Shown: positions 34,285 through 45,889, counted from the stretch's first letter. The stretch: 64,000 nucleotides of DNA from Solea solea (GCF_958295425.1 NC_081153.1:18161172-18225171), one strand, 5' to 3'. Notes: a model not told the origin generated them from the letters alone. A program made the numbers and translations.

Positions 34285-34850
34285 ATTGCATGGTGAGATG
34301 TGTATATACATAAAATAAAACACAAGGTTAGGGCAATATCTGAGCTTTGTGCAAGGGGGATAGTCTGAAATAATGTGTATCCCTGTTAACTTTAAAGAGA
34401 TTAAAGTTGTTCAAATTCACAAATGTTATGAAGCATGGTCAGATACATGTACGAAATAAAACACATGAAGTTAGTGCAACATCTGAGCCCTCAGTCGCCA
34501 ATCAGCAGAGAGCTTCATAAGGCAAAGTCTCTGAAATAATGTGTATCCCCCTGTAACTTTAGTTTGATAAGATGAAACCTGTTCAAATTCTCAAATTTAC
34601 AAATGTTATTATGCATGGTCAGAGATGTGTATACACAAAATAAAAAAAACATGAGGTAATGCAACATTTTGAGCTTCACAGATGTGAGAAACTATTTATA
34701 TCAGATATCTAAAATAATGTGTGTGTCCCTTAACTTTAGTTTAAAGAGTTGAAACTCATTATAACAAATGTTATTAATACTAGAGGGTGATTCTATTTCT
34801 GTACAAAATACAATTGTAAAAGTGCAACATTATGTGCAATATGTGAATTT
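34285..34850 (+). repeat. diverged tandem repeat, about 3.5 units
   Basis: Units start at about 34288, 34433, 34613 and 34782. Each carries GCATGGTSAGA-like DNA, an ACATAAAATAAAACAC-like word, GTGCAACATCTGAGC, TGAAATAATGTGTATCCC, TAACTTTAGTTTAAAGAG-like DNA and CAAATGTTATTA. Spacing is 145-180 bp, and differences are mainly internal deletions. No frame runs through, so it is not a coding array. The family is unknown to me. Confidence 0.75.
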
Positions 34851-35129
34851 GTTATGCGGAAGACTCCAGAGAGATCTGATTCAAGGTCACTCAGTGGACA
34901 CGGTAATGTCCTCCACAGCTTATCTTCCCTCAATCTCTGTATCACAACTGACAGAGAGAAAATAGCCGCATTCTGTGTACAGTACAACATACACACACAC
35001 ACTAATCTAGTCCTATAAGATCCAGATAACCCCAGAAACCACAGGTAACACACAAACAAATCACAAGAAGTTCACTTTATCAGCAGCCAAAGCAGACCTG
35101 GCAACCTGTCTCCTCGCTATTGTTAATCG
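34851..35129. other. unique non-coding DNA
   Basis: Short CA run near 34990. Nothing else. Confidence 0.35.
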
Positions 35130-35262
35130 CTCTTTTTCTCTCTCTCCAGCCTCCATCAGTCTTTCTACCCTTTTCTTCCTCCCACCATCCCTCTCCTTCT
35201 CTCTCTTTCTCTCTCTCTCCTTCCTTCTCTCCCACGTTCTCCCTCTCTCACTCTTTCCTTGA
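35130..35262. repeat. polypyrimidine/polypurine tract
   Basis: About 130 bp that is overwhelmingly C and T on the plus strand, with CTCTCTTT-type words. It is capable of triplex (H-DNA) formation in principle. The opposite-strand frame rich in R, E and K is an artefact. Confidence 0.85.
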
Positions 35263-35324
35263 AGCCTGCAATTTAATAACCTCAAGTGCTGTCAGAGGAG
35301 GCATTGAAAAATGGCTTCTATAAA

Positions 35325-35665
35325 ACATAACGGCCTTAATCAGAGTGCGCTGAGGATTCTCCCTGCTGCTGCCGCTGATTCTCCCACCCCCGCCCTCCTC
35401 CCCCCCAATCCCCGCCTCTAATGAATTAATGTTGAAATATGCAGGGGCTCAGTAGTCATTAGATGAGCGCCGCAAGACGTGATTTAAGATGGCTGCCTTT
35501 ATGCGTCTGCCCGGGGAAGATGGAGCGGGACGGTCCTGGCTGGACAGTGATTGTCTTGACTGACTGAGTCACGACCACGCCGCTCCATTGTGAGGCTGAC
35601 AGCTCGCCAAAGAAGTATATATCTGCCGGATTATTGCTGTTGTGATGACTGAATGTGGCCAGCAT
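35325..35665. promoter_or_regulatory. candidate conserved non-coding block
   Basis: GC-balanced and repeat-free. It includes CTAATGAATTAATGTTG, AATATGCAGGGGCTCAG, TCATTAGATGAGCGCC, GTGATTTAAGATGGCTGCC and GACTGACTGAGTCACG (AP-1-like TGAGTCA). Several frames are closed by stops. It is one of the more convincing CNE textures. Confidence 0.38.
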
Positions 35666-36063
35666 TGATGTGGACTCACAGATGCAGCTTGATTCGGGAG
35701 ATTTATGTCCCTTTTTTTTCCCGCCCCCACTGGCACAGCCGTGTAACGTACTTCAGACGTGGCATTTTGTGCCACCCCGTGACTCAAGCATGTGTTTCAT
35801 CCCCCGCCTTCAGTTCAAGGGTAACTGCTGTGATTTGTGGTCCCGGTGGCAGAGCCGGAGTCTGCTGACCTGTGTTCTCATGTTAGCCGACCCGACGTTG
35901 CTATTTATGCGGGCCGGTGTACAGTCGATCTTTTTTCAAAACATTTTGACTCGCCCCAGTATCAGTTTCACCTCATCATGTCGTGTTTAGGTACTTTGGC
36001 TGAACACTTCCTGTCAGGGCTTCACATTAACAGCAGTCTGCTGACACGGTGCCAAACACTGCC
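35666..36063. other. GC-richer unique DNA
   Basis: Overlapping frames of 71-135 codons occur in three phases and run into the AGG array, so none is supported. It may continue the preceding regulatory block. Confidence 0.3.
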
Positions 36064-36101
36064 AGGAGGAGGAGGAGGAGGAGGAGGAGGAGGAGGAGGA
36101 G
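36064..36101. repeat. (AGG)12-13 microsatellite
   Basis: Uninterrupted AGG triplets over 38 bp. Read in frame it would give polyglycine, but no gene context supports this. Confidence 0.95.
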
Positions 36102-36443
36102 TGGGTTCTGTTGATGGAGTCAACAATCCTCAGCCAACAGCCACATTTAGAGACCAACGGCTGTTTACTTTTGAAAAAAAAAAGTGTTCATCGAGATTAG
36201 ATGAAGACAACACGTGTTTATTCTGCTCTTTATTTGCCTGCTGACCACTACAGGTAACAACTAATGATGCAGTCTATTAACCATTTCCATTATTATTCTC
36301 TTTTAGTTGCTGTATAATGTGAGTAAATATAGACGTACAGTACAGTTTTTACAAGAGGTTGCTTCTTACATTAGAATTTCTCAGTCAACTGCAACTACTT
36401 GACAAATCAACCCGTCATTAATGAGGCCTATATGGAAATCTAG

Positions 36444-36466
36444 TGTGTGTGTGTGTGTGTGTGTGT
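36444..36466. repeat. (TG)n microsatellite
   Basis: Uninterrupted TG run. Confidence 0.95.
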
Positions 36467-37727
36467 TATATACTCTACTGTATGTTGTTGCTTTAATTAT
36501 TATTAATTATTTATTTTTAAGCTTCTCCTGCAGGGGTTTATTGGCACAGTATTTTTTGTTTATTGTACTTTTTTAAGGCCACAACAAAGATCAAACCTTT
36601 TATTTTGTATCATGTTCTCATCTACACCTACAATGAATTCAAACGTGTTTTCCGTAGGTAAAACAAAACGCTTCAGAGTTCATTTTTGTACTTTAAGATT
36701 GTGATTCCCAATATTGGGAAATGGCAAAATATTAATATTGTAACATATTTTCAACAAGATAACTTGATCTGTAAAGTAACACTTACTTCATGTCAGCAGT
36801 TTGCTTCACAGACTTCATAAAATCCATTTGACGTCTTCAATACCAGCTTTAACCATCAAACATGCTTCAGACACGTATTTAAAAAGCGGGAACGTCAAAG
36901 TAGAAGACGCTGTAACTTTTTCCCTGAACATTTTTGACAATGTTTCATTACGACCGGGCAGGTCTATAATCTATTTCCTTTGAGACTTCCTTCTTAAGTC
37001 GCGATCACACCATTATGAGAGCTCTCATTCTGACGGCGGGGCGGAAATTAATTAATAAATAAACACTGCATTTACATTCATCAACATGCGGCAAGAATAG
37101 CTCTAATTATCACAGGTGAATTAACACTTTCATTTTTGTGTCAAAAAATTAATTGTATCCCTTAACAGCAATTCCCAGGAGGATGTTAAAGAACAGAATG
37201 GGGAAGGTAAAAGTGGAGGGGGGGTTGGGGGGCTGGGGGAGACACAACAGTGTAGACCACCAGGAGTGCTAATTGCTACTTTCAAAGCCTTGCATCAGTG
37301 TTACCGTCCTTCTACAAGAGTGTACAGTGTCCCACAGAGAGATGCTGTAGGTACAAGTCTTGATCTACAGGACCTGGCAGGGGAAATATTCTTCATCATC
37401 TCTTCAACAGACACGTTGACAGAGAGCGGAGAGCTGTATTTAGATCAGCATGACGTCACTGTTTAAGTGAGACGAGAGTTTAACAACAAAGGAGTAAGAC
37501 TTTGAACGCGGCGCAGGCCTCCGGACGTGCACATGTAGACGCTTTGTTACGCTGACATACAAGAGCGAGGAAATAATACTTTGTCCTTCTGCAAAAGGTT
37601 AAAAAATGCATAATGCAAACAATGCTTTGTATGAGGGGGAGAAAAAAAAGAGGAATGAGCAGAGTGAATCTGTGTCAAACTGCTGCTGTAAGTGTGTTGA
37701 AGCGCTTCAAACAACAATTATCATAAT
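36467..37727. other. unique non-coding DNA
   Basis: AT-rich to 37.2 kb, then mixed. A perfect CRE palindrome TGACGTCA lies at 37451-37458, and a G-rich stretch at 37217-37240. No repeat family recognised. Confidence 0.35.
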
Positions 37728-37805
37728 CAATCAATCAATCAATTATTTCATTTCAATTCAATCTTTATTGCAGACTCACAGGAAGTCCAGAGAATAAAGT
37801 CATGA
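37728..37805. repeat. CAAT tetranucleotide run with repeat fragment
   Basis: CAATCAATCAATCAAT is followed by TTCAATTCAATCTTTATTGC and AGACTCACAGGAAG, words that resemble a retroelement tail common in fish. Short and uncertain. Confidence 0.4.
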
Positions 37806-37989
37806 TATTAAGAAAAAAATGTGATATAAATATAATTACCTGCTAGAAGACTGTGAAATAGGGATTGGCACCAGCGACCCGAGCGAGTGAGTGAAATATT
37901 TCCAGAGGTGATGTCTTCAAAGAGCTGGTTATGTTTGACCAACACTACAAAACCAAAGGATGTACAGTTTATTATCACATATTGTCTTC

Positions 37990-38278
37990 TTCTGCTGCTT
38001 TATCCTCCACATGAGGGGTCGCTGGTTCCAATCCCAGCTGACATAGGGCGAAAGGGGACATGCATCCTGTACAGGTTGCCTGACCATCACAGGGCCACGC
38101 ATAGAGACAAACAACCATCCACTCTCACACTCTACGGTCAATTCAGAGTGTCCAAATGTGCCTAATCCCCAAATCTGCATGTTTTTGGCCTGTGAGAAGA
38201 ACCCGGAGAAAACCCACATACACACGAGGAGAACATGCACACTCTGTGCAGAAAGGCCCGAACCACTATCATGTAATA
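37990..38278 (-). repeat. tRNA-like teleost repeat, longest copy
   Basis: It carries CCTCCACATGAGGGGTCGC, CCCAGCTGACATAGGGCG, ACCATCACAGGGCCACGC, AGAGACAAACAACCATCC, CAATTCAGAGTGTCC, ATCTGCATGTTTTTGGCCTG, GAGAAAACCCACATACAC and GAGAACATGCACACTC in order. It is the fullest copy of the family also at 2.75, 9.7 and 29.8 kb. Frames inside are artefacts. Confidence 0.85.
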
Positions 38279-38293
38279 TTGTCCAAAAAATAG

Positions 38294-38663
38294 CAGGGGT
38301 GTCAAACTCATTTTATTTCAGGGGCCACATACACTGCAATTTGATCTCAAGTGGGCCGTACCACTAAAATAATAGCATGATAACCTATAAACTACAAGAA
38401 CTCCAAATGTTTGTCTTTGTTTTACATTTAATGAAGTATCTTTGTAATGAACAACCTGAAATTTCTTGATAAAAAGTGCAATTTTATGCCTAAGTTTACC
38501 ATTTACACATGTGCATTACAACCTACAGATAAATATTTTAGTCACAAGTATCTGGAACTGAAAAAATCTAGTATTTCAAATGTTCACAAATTCATCCTGT
38601 GGGCCGGATTGGACCACCAGGAGGGCTGGTACTGGCCCGTGGGCCCTATGTCTGACACCCCTG
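38294..38663. mobile_element. hAT-type DNA element, CAGGGGTGTCAAAC ends
   Basis: A 370-bp non-autonomous element with the left end CAGGGGTGTCAAACTC and the right end GTCTGACACCCCTG, near-perfect inverted termini. Flanks AAAAATAG and ATGCATAG agree at 5 of 8 positions, a worn hAT-type duplication. The interior has GGGCCACATACACTGC, AGTGGGCCGTACC and CCTGTGGGCCGGATTGG, the usual words of this family. A truncated relative lies at 52.84 kb. Confidence 0.88.
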
Positions 38664-38999
38664 ATGCATAGTATCAGAAACAACAGATAGATAGAAGATC
38701 ACATGTTGATTTGTTAACTGATGAATTATGTTCGGCTTCTCTTTGTTGAACTGTCGATGATCCTCAGTTGAAGAAAAGGTGATGACACTAAAACTATTTG
38801 ACAAAAAGGTCCAATTCTCCATATTTCATGTGTTGCTGTACACCTGGTCTCATGAGTGACGGTATGGCTGAGTGTCTTTAACTCGCTCCCTATTTTGCGT
38901 GTTAATGTCTGAGTGAATAATCGTGTACCTGTGCTTTGACTGAATGACAGAATGAGTGAGGGAGTGGAAATGTAGGACTCACTTCATGCATGCGTACGT
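38664..38999. other. unique non-coding DNA
   Basis: Nothing recognised. Confidence 0.35.
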
Positions 39000-39063
39000 T
39001 TGTGTGTGTGCGTGTGTGTGTGTGCGCGTGTGTGCGTGTGTGTGTGTGCGCGTGTGTGCGCGC
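39000..39063. repeat. TG/CG compound microsatellite
   Basis: TGTGTG runs with interspersed GCGCG. The alternating purine-pyrimidine sequence is of the kind that can adopt Z-DNA. Confidence 0.93.
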
Positions 39064-40129
39064 CTGGTCAACCCACCGGTGAATACCAGTACATTAGCCA
39101 GGCCATTAGCACTTTTAGCTGTCTGTAATGCCCGAGTGTTAGTGACACGCTGGGGTCTCCCCTCCACTTAGGCACCATGTCTGACAGACAGGACTGACAT
39201 GCCGGTTGACAGTAATGCCACTATGTGCGAGCATGTGGTGCCACTTCTTCCGAGACCACATAAGAGGATGTTTGTTCAAACACGAGGTTGCCATCAAATG
39301 TATCATTATAACGTTTGTTTCTTTCATTTTCTGCTGAACAAGCAGAACAAACACCTTTTAAAAAGAGCAATGATGCTGTTACCTGCGTCCCCCTGCTAAA
39401 TGGCTCTTACCAGTCACAGCTTGACTCCCAGCGGTGAATGAAAAGCTCTGTTAACACATACTTTGAGTTTCATTGTGTTGTCGCTGTATAAAAGAAACTC
39501 CCCTGCCTTTCTTTTCACTTTTCTCTTCAAATAAGCAAAGCAGAAAAATCAACGTCCCATTTACCCCGGCACAAGGGCTGAAGTCGGAATCTTCCTTTTT
39601 TGGGGTAATATCCTGTTTGCAAATTAGAAAATATGACTCGCAATCATGTTCATATCATTAAGTCCTCGTCCTTGCGATAGAAAAATAACACATCGATGGT
39701 GTTGTGTGGTAACGCTCTATCTCATTTGAAATCTATTATACCCTGAATATTAAAGTGGACTTTGACTTCAAAACATTTTATCGCAAATCAGATCGTATCG
39801 TTGTAAAAAATCGCTATTACATTCTTAAAATGATTCCGCCCTAACCAGCACGATTTCTTCATATGCAGAACTAAACTGCTCTGCTTTTATTTTTAAACCA
39901 TACTGTATATTTGTGTGGTTAACTGGTGCAGCATTTAGCGGCTGAAGCATCAGATAATGTTGCTCTGTAACTGCTGGATGTGTAAATAAGCAAAATGAAC
40001 CTCACTAATAAGTTTTCCATATAAAAATAAAGGCTCATAATGTGTCAGCGTTGCATTCAAAACCGGTTTCCACTGCGGAAAATCGGTTATTGCAGCTTTA
40101 AGAGGGACCTATTTTAGGTGGGCATATTT
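39064..40129. other. non-coding DNA with a worn repeat
   Basis: At 39680-39860 the words ACACATCGATGG, TTTTATCGCAAATC, CGTATCGTTG and TTCCGCCCTAACCAGC suggest a decayed ATCG-rich fish element. The rest is unique. Confidence 0.3.
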
Positions 40130-40575
40130 ATTCTGTGTCTAAAAATAATGCCCACAGTGGAGATTCACTTTTTAATGAGAAGATGTAGAGTTGCAGTGGC
40201 TCTGACAGTAATTACACTGGTTATCCTGTGTATACAAACTGAGGCATACATTGAGAAAACACTCCCTCCTCCTGTGTCTGACCACAGGCCGTCAGTGTCA
40301 GATTAATCTCCACGTGTAAATCCAAATGTGGATGATGTGAAGTGCTCCTCAATCTTCACTCAATATACTGCACACTGCCAGTTGACCATAAATGAGGCCA
40401 TTTGATGAGCTAAGTTTGGACACAGGAGCCTAATGGCGGCATTAAAGCACAGACCCGGGAGAATAGATGGCCGGACATCACTCACTTTAATCACCTGTTT
40501 CATTATTCATTGGATGGGTGCCACCTGGTCATACATGAAGGGTGTCAATGGGATCCAGGGTCTGGAGAGAGGAGT
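40130..40575. promoter_or_regulatory. candidate conserved non-coding block
   Basis: Repeat-free, with CAGATTAATCTCCACG, CCTAATGGCGGCATTAAAGC and CTCACTTTAATCACC, and CATTATTCATTGGATGGG. CNE texture; function is inference. Confidence 0.32.
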
Positions 40576-41573
40576 GAGACATCTTAAAGCGGAGAGTCCA
40601 GTCCAGTCCAGAGAAGCCTCTTTATTTTTAGCAGCAGCAGCAAAGGAGCACATTTGTCTGGCTCAGCGGCCGTGTGTGCGCTTTTTGAAAGATGGGAAAT
40701 AAAAGAAATTGATTGTATCTGCGATGGTCTGATTCATCTTTGGAAATGAGGTCATTCTTTTTAATCGCATTCACAGGAGATTGCATCTTTATGATGAACA
40801 TCCAAAGCAAGTGTTCGCAGGGGTTGGAAGGTGCAGTAGAATTACGATCTGTTACTGCAAGTCGCTGCTTTACTTTGTGTTTCTCTGATTGAATGGTCGT
40901 GAGCGGAGTCTGGAGTTTGCTTGTGTTTCTACAGCCCGTCAAATATGAAGTGAGTTTATCATGCATATCGTGCTTGTTTGTGTCAAAGCAGTCATTATAT
41001 CGTAGAAAAGGCAAAAACAGGGCACCACGAACAAACCTGAGCCTCACTTCAAACATTAGAATTCTACGGATGGATACTTATCGATACTGGTACTTATCGA
41101 TGCTTGTCTTGATGCTTTTCTATAATTCACATGACTCATTTGGACACCTGAACGCAGAGATGTGGTGGAGGTCTTTGAGGAAGGCTGCACTTCTTACTTC
41201 ACCACCAGGGGGCCAGCTCTACTGTATTGATATCTTTTGCAATTACCGTTATTTTTTTCTCCCCGAGTCATGTTCAAATGCGATTTTCTTAGCACATAAA
41301 TTAGAAGTTCTTAAAAGAGACATTGACAGTGTCTTAAGTCATGGTACCAACACATAATATGTCCGGATTTCATAAACCCTGACCATAAACCTCCTGGATT
41401 CTGCCGGGAAGGAGCAGAAATGTTGCCGATAGACATTCAGCTATGCATTTACCTGAGATGATGCAGCTTTATTTATTTCTTACATTTATGCAGTAAGTTA
41501 ATACTTTGCACGGTATTGTTCTTGGATCTCAGTTGTTAGATTTCCAAACAGAACTTTGTCCTGTTCCGCATAT
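40576..41573. other. non-coding DNA with ATCGATAC remnant
   Basis: At 41060-41110 ATTCTACGGATGGATAC and TATCGATACTGGTACTTATC, with GGGGGCCAGC near 41207, look like an old ATCGATAC-type fish repeat. Frames of 142-154 codons on opposite strands overlap and have no domain. Confidence 0.3.
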
Positions 41574-41873
41574 TAGGGTTGTTATTTTCATTGTTGAGTC
41601 TTTTCTTGATTAATAGATTAGTCGTTTGGTCCATAAAATGTCAGAAGATGTTGAAAAATGTTGATCTGTGTTTCCCAAACCTGGCTATGATGATGTTCTC
41701 AAATGTCTTGTTTTGTCCACAAACCAAAAAGATTCAGTTTTAATGAATGATTTTGAGAGAAAAAAATCACATTTGCGAAGCTGAGAAATCTGAGGAACTT
41801 GTTTTATTTATCAAAAAAAACCACAAATAGTGTTAATTAATAATCGATTGACCGAATAATCGTTGCAGCCCTA
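41574..41873 (+). mobile_element. hAT-type MITE, copy 3 of 5
   Basis: About 300 bp. The left end TAGGGTTGTTATTTTC is worn; the right end ATAATCGTTGCAGCCCTA is well kept. The interior has GGTCCATAAAATGTCAGAAG, GTGTTTCCCAAACCTGG and CTTGTTTTGTCCACAAACC. Flanking octamers agree only partly (5 of 8). Confidence 0.85.
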
Positions 41874-42346
41874 CATGATATATCATAAATGGAATAGAGT
41901 ATCTGAAAAACACATATCATCATACCATCGTTATCATGAACAGAACTGTAGCGTAGTCATGGAAATGGCCGCCTTAACCACGATGCTGGAGAGAAATCAG
42001 CATAGTGCATTTTTACATGACCTCGGCTGGTTTGTCATCATTAGCTGACAGTTGGGAAGCAAACTGCTCCAGCGTTTTCTGATTCTGAAGAATAAGGTTA
42101 ATATGAGGAGCCGGTATCAATTTAATACCATTTGTCCATCCCCATTCTTGGTGAAGTCCTGGATACAGCACTGGTAGCACAGGTCTATCCACAGGATGAT
42201 CCACAGGATGATCCACAACCTTGCATCTCAATGCGGTCCTACCGTCCACTTTTCACACTCACACACCACAGTAGAGATAAGAGAGAGAATAAGCTGTCAG
42301 CAGGCCCAGTTTGCCAGTCCCCTCTATATTCTTCACATTACTACAG
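41874..42346. other. unique non-coding DNA
   Basis: A short tandem, ACAGGATGATCC twice, lies at 42191-42214. Several short frames on both strands are unsupported. Confidence 0.35.
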
Positions 42347-42431
42347 AGGGAACAATGTGTCTGCGGTGGCAGGTGGCCATAGTTCATAATGTGCTGATGC
42401 TGACCAAGTGTCACTTTGATCCATGGGATCG
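42347..42431 (+). other. weaker candidate exon (85 bp)
   Basis: A pyrimidine-rich tract ending CATTACTACAG (42346) precedes 85 bp ending GGGATCG, and donor GTGAGT lies at 42432-42437. One phase is open. The codons are unfamiliar, and such pairings arise by chance in 64 kb. Confidence 0.15.
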
Positions 42432-42559
42432 GTGAGTGGGACGGGGCTGTGGCTCCTGAATCCTTAAGCAAGCAACTGTGTGGTGCTCCTATGGGGACAG
42501 TCGGAGACATGATACAGATGAGACCAGCAACTATCTGCCTAATGGCAGACATACAAGGC

Positions 42560-42600
42560 AGAGAGAGAGAGAGAGGGGGAAAGAGAGATGAAGAGGAGGC
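42560..42600. repeat. GA-rich simple sequence
   Basis: (GA)6 followed by GGGGGAAAGAGAG-type purine-rich DNA. Confidence 0.8.
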
Positions 42601-43794
42601 AGGACAGATGAAGGGTTGAGTATCGTGTTTGAAAAAGGCACAAAGGCAGATACAGACCTTGTCATTGTGTGTTATTTGTCATCACAGGCAGTAACTCTAA
42701 AACTAATGTACCATATCTGTCCCACAAAACACAAATGCAAATGTTTGCAGGCCGTTGTGTTTACAGGCAGTCGTAACAGTTGATGTTGTGTGTTTGAGGA
42801 GACTGCTGAGGCGGAAGTTTTGTCTCGTAAAAGTTTCTTGCGGCGAGAAAAATAAAGTCTGCAACTTTAATTTTCTTATGTATAACTTATGTGTGTAATA
42901 ATGAGCTACAGGGCAGCCAGATATAAGGTAACAACAGATGTTGTAGAGAATAAGAAATGCTGCCATTTTCTTTTTCATGTCAGGTGTGCAGGTAGAAAAG
43001 GTGAAATGAAGGCTGTGGTTAAAATATCAAACAATTTAGTGCTTCCAGGTGGTCGAGGTGTGCATGAAGCCGACCATATAGACCATAGAAACTGTTGAAG
43101 GTGGATTTACTGATGTTACATTTAATCAGGAATTCCAAATAGAAAAAATAAAAACCATGAGTAATTTTGAAAGAAAGAGGTTAAAGGCTGATTTATTTTT
43201 GACAGATTCTTTGTGTGATGATTCTTCCTCATTTCTTCATATTATAGAGTGAAGTTTTCCAAGCAAAAATCTCTACTGTGTCACTACAAAAGCTACAAAA
43301 ATGTCTTACTGCACATGAGGTTTTTTTGTTGACCTTTTGTTTATTTCATTAATTGATACTGTAGCTTAAATAATATATCTATTGTTGCTATGGTTACCTG
43401 TAGACCTTCAGCAGTGATGTAGAACTATGGTTTAACTGTTGACTGGACTGTTTGTGTCCTGGTGTTTTACTGGGCACCTCTCAGCCAATCAGAAACGAGG
43501 ATCTCTTGTAACCATGGAATAATTGCTATGCCAGTGATTCAGACACAGTGTATGTCTTTCTCTGCCGGTCCAACATATAAAACACACACGTCGGAGCGTG
43601 CTGTTATGTTCTGTGGCAGCACAGGTACGAGTGGCGCTCTGTGGGTGTGGCGCGGACACATGAATCACTGGAGGGACCTACTTAAAACACAGCCAGTTGT
43701 TTACACACAGTGCAGGGTTTCTGCGGTGAACGATGAGCGCGATCTAAGCGACAAAGCAGAAGAAAACACACACAGTCATGTAGAGTGGTCTTAG
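42601..43794. other. unique non-coding DNA
   Basis: AT-rich with no repeat termini. A 110-codon frame (43462-43794) has no domain. Confidence 0.35.
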
Positions 43795-44134
43795 TGAGGA
43801 CACTCATAGACATAATGCATTCCCTAAACTAAATGTCAGGCTGAACAAACGCTGGATGTGGACAGTTTTAAGAGGAAAAACACCTTTTACTGGTCTTGAA
43901 CAAAATGGGTTTCCAAAAAAGCACAAGGCAACAAAAAACACAAAAGAGGTCAGAAAGCTACTCGTAAATGATCTTAAAGGGCAAGGAAACAGGAAGCACA
44001 CAGGTGGAGGTATAACGAGAAACAGGTGAAACACATTAGGGCTGGGCAGGTAATCACAGAGGAGGGAAACTTCACAGGAAGCAGAGAGGCGACGGTAATT
44101 ATTTCAAAATAAAACAGGAAACGAAACAAAAGAC
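43795..44134. repeat. possible retroelement-related repeat
   Basis: AACAGGTGAAACACATTAGG, GCTGGGCAGGTAATCAC and AAAACAGGAAACGAAAC resemble a purine-rich repeat often seen in fish genomes next to LTR elements. There is no second copy in the window, and the limits are guesses. The next MITE is inserted directly after it. Confidence 0.35.
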
Positions 44135-44390
44135 TAGAGCTACAACTAACGATTATTTTGTTGGTCAAATTATTATATCGATGACTGTTGATCAGTGTTT
44201 ATCAAACCTGGAAATGAATATGTTCTCGAATGTCTTGTTTTGTCCACAAACCAAAAGAATTCACTTTTAATTCCTTTGTTATGTGGAGCAAAGAAATTAA
44301 GAATATATTCACGTTTAAGAAGCCGAAATCTTGTTTTAAGAATGAAAAAAGCCTAAAACCGATGAACATATTATCAAAATAGACTACTCA
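44135..44390 (+). mobile_element. hAT-type MITE, copy 4 of 5 (right end lost)
   Basis: It starts TAGAGCTACAACTAACG, then GTTTATCAAACCTGG, CTTGTTTTGTCCACAAACC, TTATGTGGAGCAAAGAAA and CACGTTTAAGAAGC. It stops at ATTATCAAAATAGAC without the terminal GCAGCCCTA. Same orientation as the others. Confidence 0.82.
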
Positions 44391-44394
44391 GGAT

Positions 44395-44600
44395 ATTACA
44401 CTAAATGCATAAACCTCATTGTTACCCTAACCACAATTCAAATCTAAGCCCTAAACTGAACATTTTCATCAGAAATGAGGTTCAGCCTCATTAGGACCAT
44501 GTTTTTGGCCTTCATGAGGTCTACTGCTCCTGACAAGGTTAGTGTTAATGCAAAAAAAAGTCCTTAAGAGGTGACAAATACAAGTACACACACACACAGG
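44395..44600 (-). repeat. CA/TG-flanked teleost repeat, reverse copy
   Basis: It has GTTACCCTAACCAC, CTAAGCCCTAAACTG, AATGAGGTTCAGCCTC, ATTAGGACCATG, CATGAGGTCTACTGC and AAGAGGTGACAAATACAAG, and runs into CACACA at 44585-44598. The reverse complement of its last part matches the start of the repeat at 55.0 kb. Confidence 0.75.
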
Positions 44601-45455
44601 GCTACATTATCAGTCCCAGGATGTGACTTAAGAGCATTTGCATATTCAACAAACCTGTCACATCCACAAATGTACTGCTGGAGCCATCTGCATTTTCTTT
44701 GAAATAGATTCATTTATTAAGTGATGAATTAAATATTTACAGAGTGACAATATATTTCTGTCACCTACACAATACACACGATACGCTCTCATTTGTAGTA
44801 TTTAATGCAAATAAAGCCTGTTTTTTACAGGCTGGTCAGAAGGTGGAATGCTTCATCTGATGTCAGATTACAGAAAAAGGAATAGAATACGGACAATAAT
44901 ACAGATTATAATAATTTGTGAGGTGTTTCTCTACAGTGGGGGAAATTGTTAATCATGAATCCGTGTGCTTGTTTATGCTTCTTAATACGGCTCTAATGTG
45001 TCCTTTGTACATATTCGACGGTATGTTGGTGGGTTTGCCCTCCAGTGCCTCCCTGACCCCCGCTCATTGTCTCTCATTGTCCCTCCCTTTGCCCTCCCTC
45101 CTCTTCCATTTCCAACGACTCCCTCCCTCTCTCTCTCTCACTCTCACTCTCCTCTGGTCTTCCTCTGCGATTTATTGCACGGGGCAGGCAGACAGCAAAG
45201 AAACCTCCCTGTATGGAACGATCTGTCATCTCAACATTATCAGCCAAACACACCGCCTTCCCATATTGTGCTACAAGCGCTTGGGCAAATTGCTATTTTT
45301 ATGGGACATGATAAAGGAAATGCTACCTTATGTTCACATTTTTTACTGCCCGGTGTCAGAGTGGGGCATGTTGTTATTCACTGTGTTGGAAAGTAGTTTG
45401 TGTAGCGCATGACGTGTGTGTGTGCATGTGAATGTGTGAATGTTGCCGGGCGGGT
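44601..45455. other. non-coding DNA with pyrimidine-rich tract
   Basis: The strand is CT-rich at 45045-45165 (CCCTCCCTCTCTCTCTC). Frames of 132-164 codons in two phases reflect this low complexity. Possible CNE wording lies at 45200-45330 (ACGATCTGTCATCTC). No gene supported. Confidence 0.35.
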
Positions 45456-45710
45456 TAGGTGAACGCGAGAGAAGGCGAACACGAGTGTTGTTGTAAAATT
45501 GTCGACCATTTAACAGTCGTGCAGGGGCTTGATTCCGTCGATCCTCAAGTCATGTCAGTCATAATAGCGATGAGGCACATGAGCCTTGCATGGTTGGTTT
45601 TAATTAGAGGGAAAATCAAGAGTGATAGATTAATCTCAGGTACAAATGGCGACACTACTGTGAATGGAATATGTGTAATTTCAGTTTTTCAAAAAGCAAC
45701 GCAGAGACGC
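45456..45710. promoter_or_regulatory. candidate conserved non-coding block
   Basis: Repeat-free, with GGTTTTAATTAGAGGG, GATAGATTAATCTCAGG and GTGTAATTTCAG. CNE texture; inference. Confidence 0.33.
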
Positions 45711-45889
45711 ATTTTTCTTTTTTTCCGTCAATTAATGTTTCGCTCGTAAAATCAAGAAGTTCAAAAGTCAGGAAGAGTGAAAGGGCAAAATAAAATGAGA
45801 AATAAAGAGAGTGTGTGTGGGGGGGGGGGGTTAAAGTCAAACCTATTAACATGTTCTGTGGGCAAAACGAGTGTATGTTGACTTCATTT

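Noticed and set aside
36064..36101. Polyglycine-coding exon
   Set aside because: A simple AGG microsatellite with no flanking coding evidence.
44918..45412. 164- and 132-codon overlapping frames
   Set aside because: Both are sustained by the same CT-rich tract in different phases.
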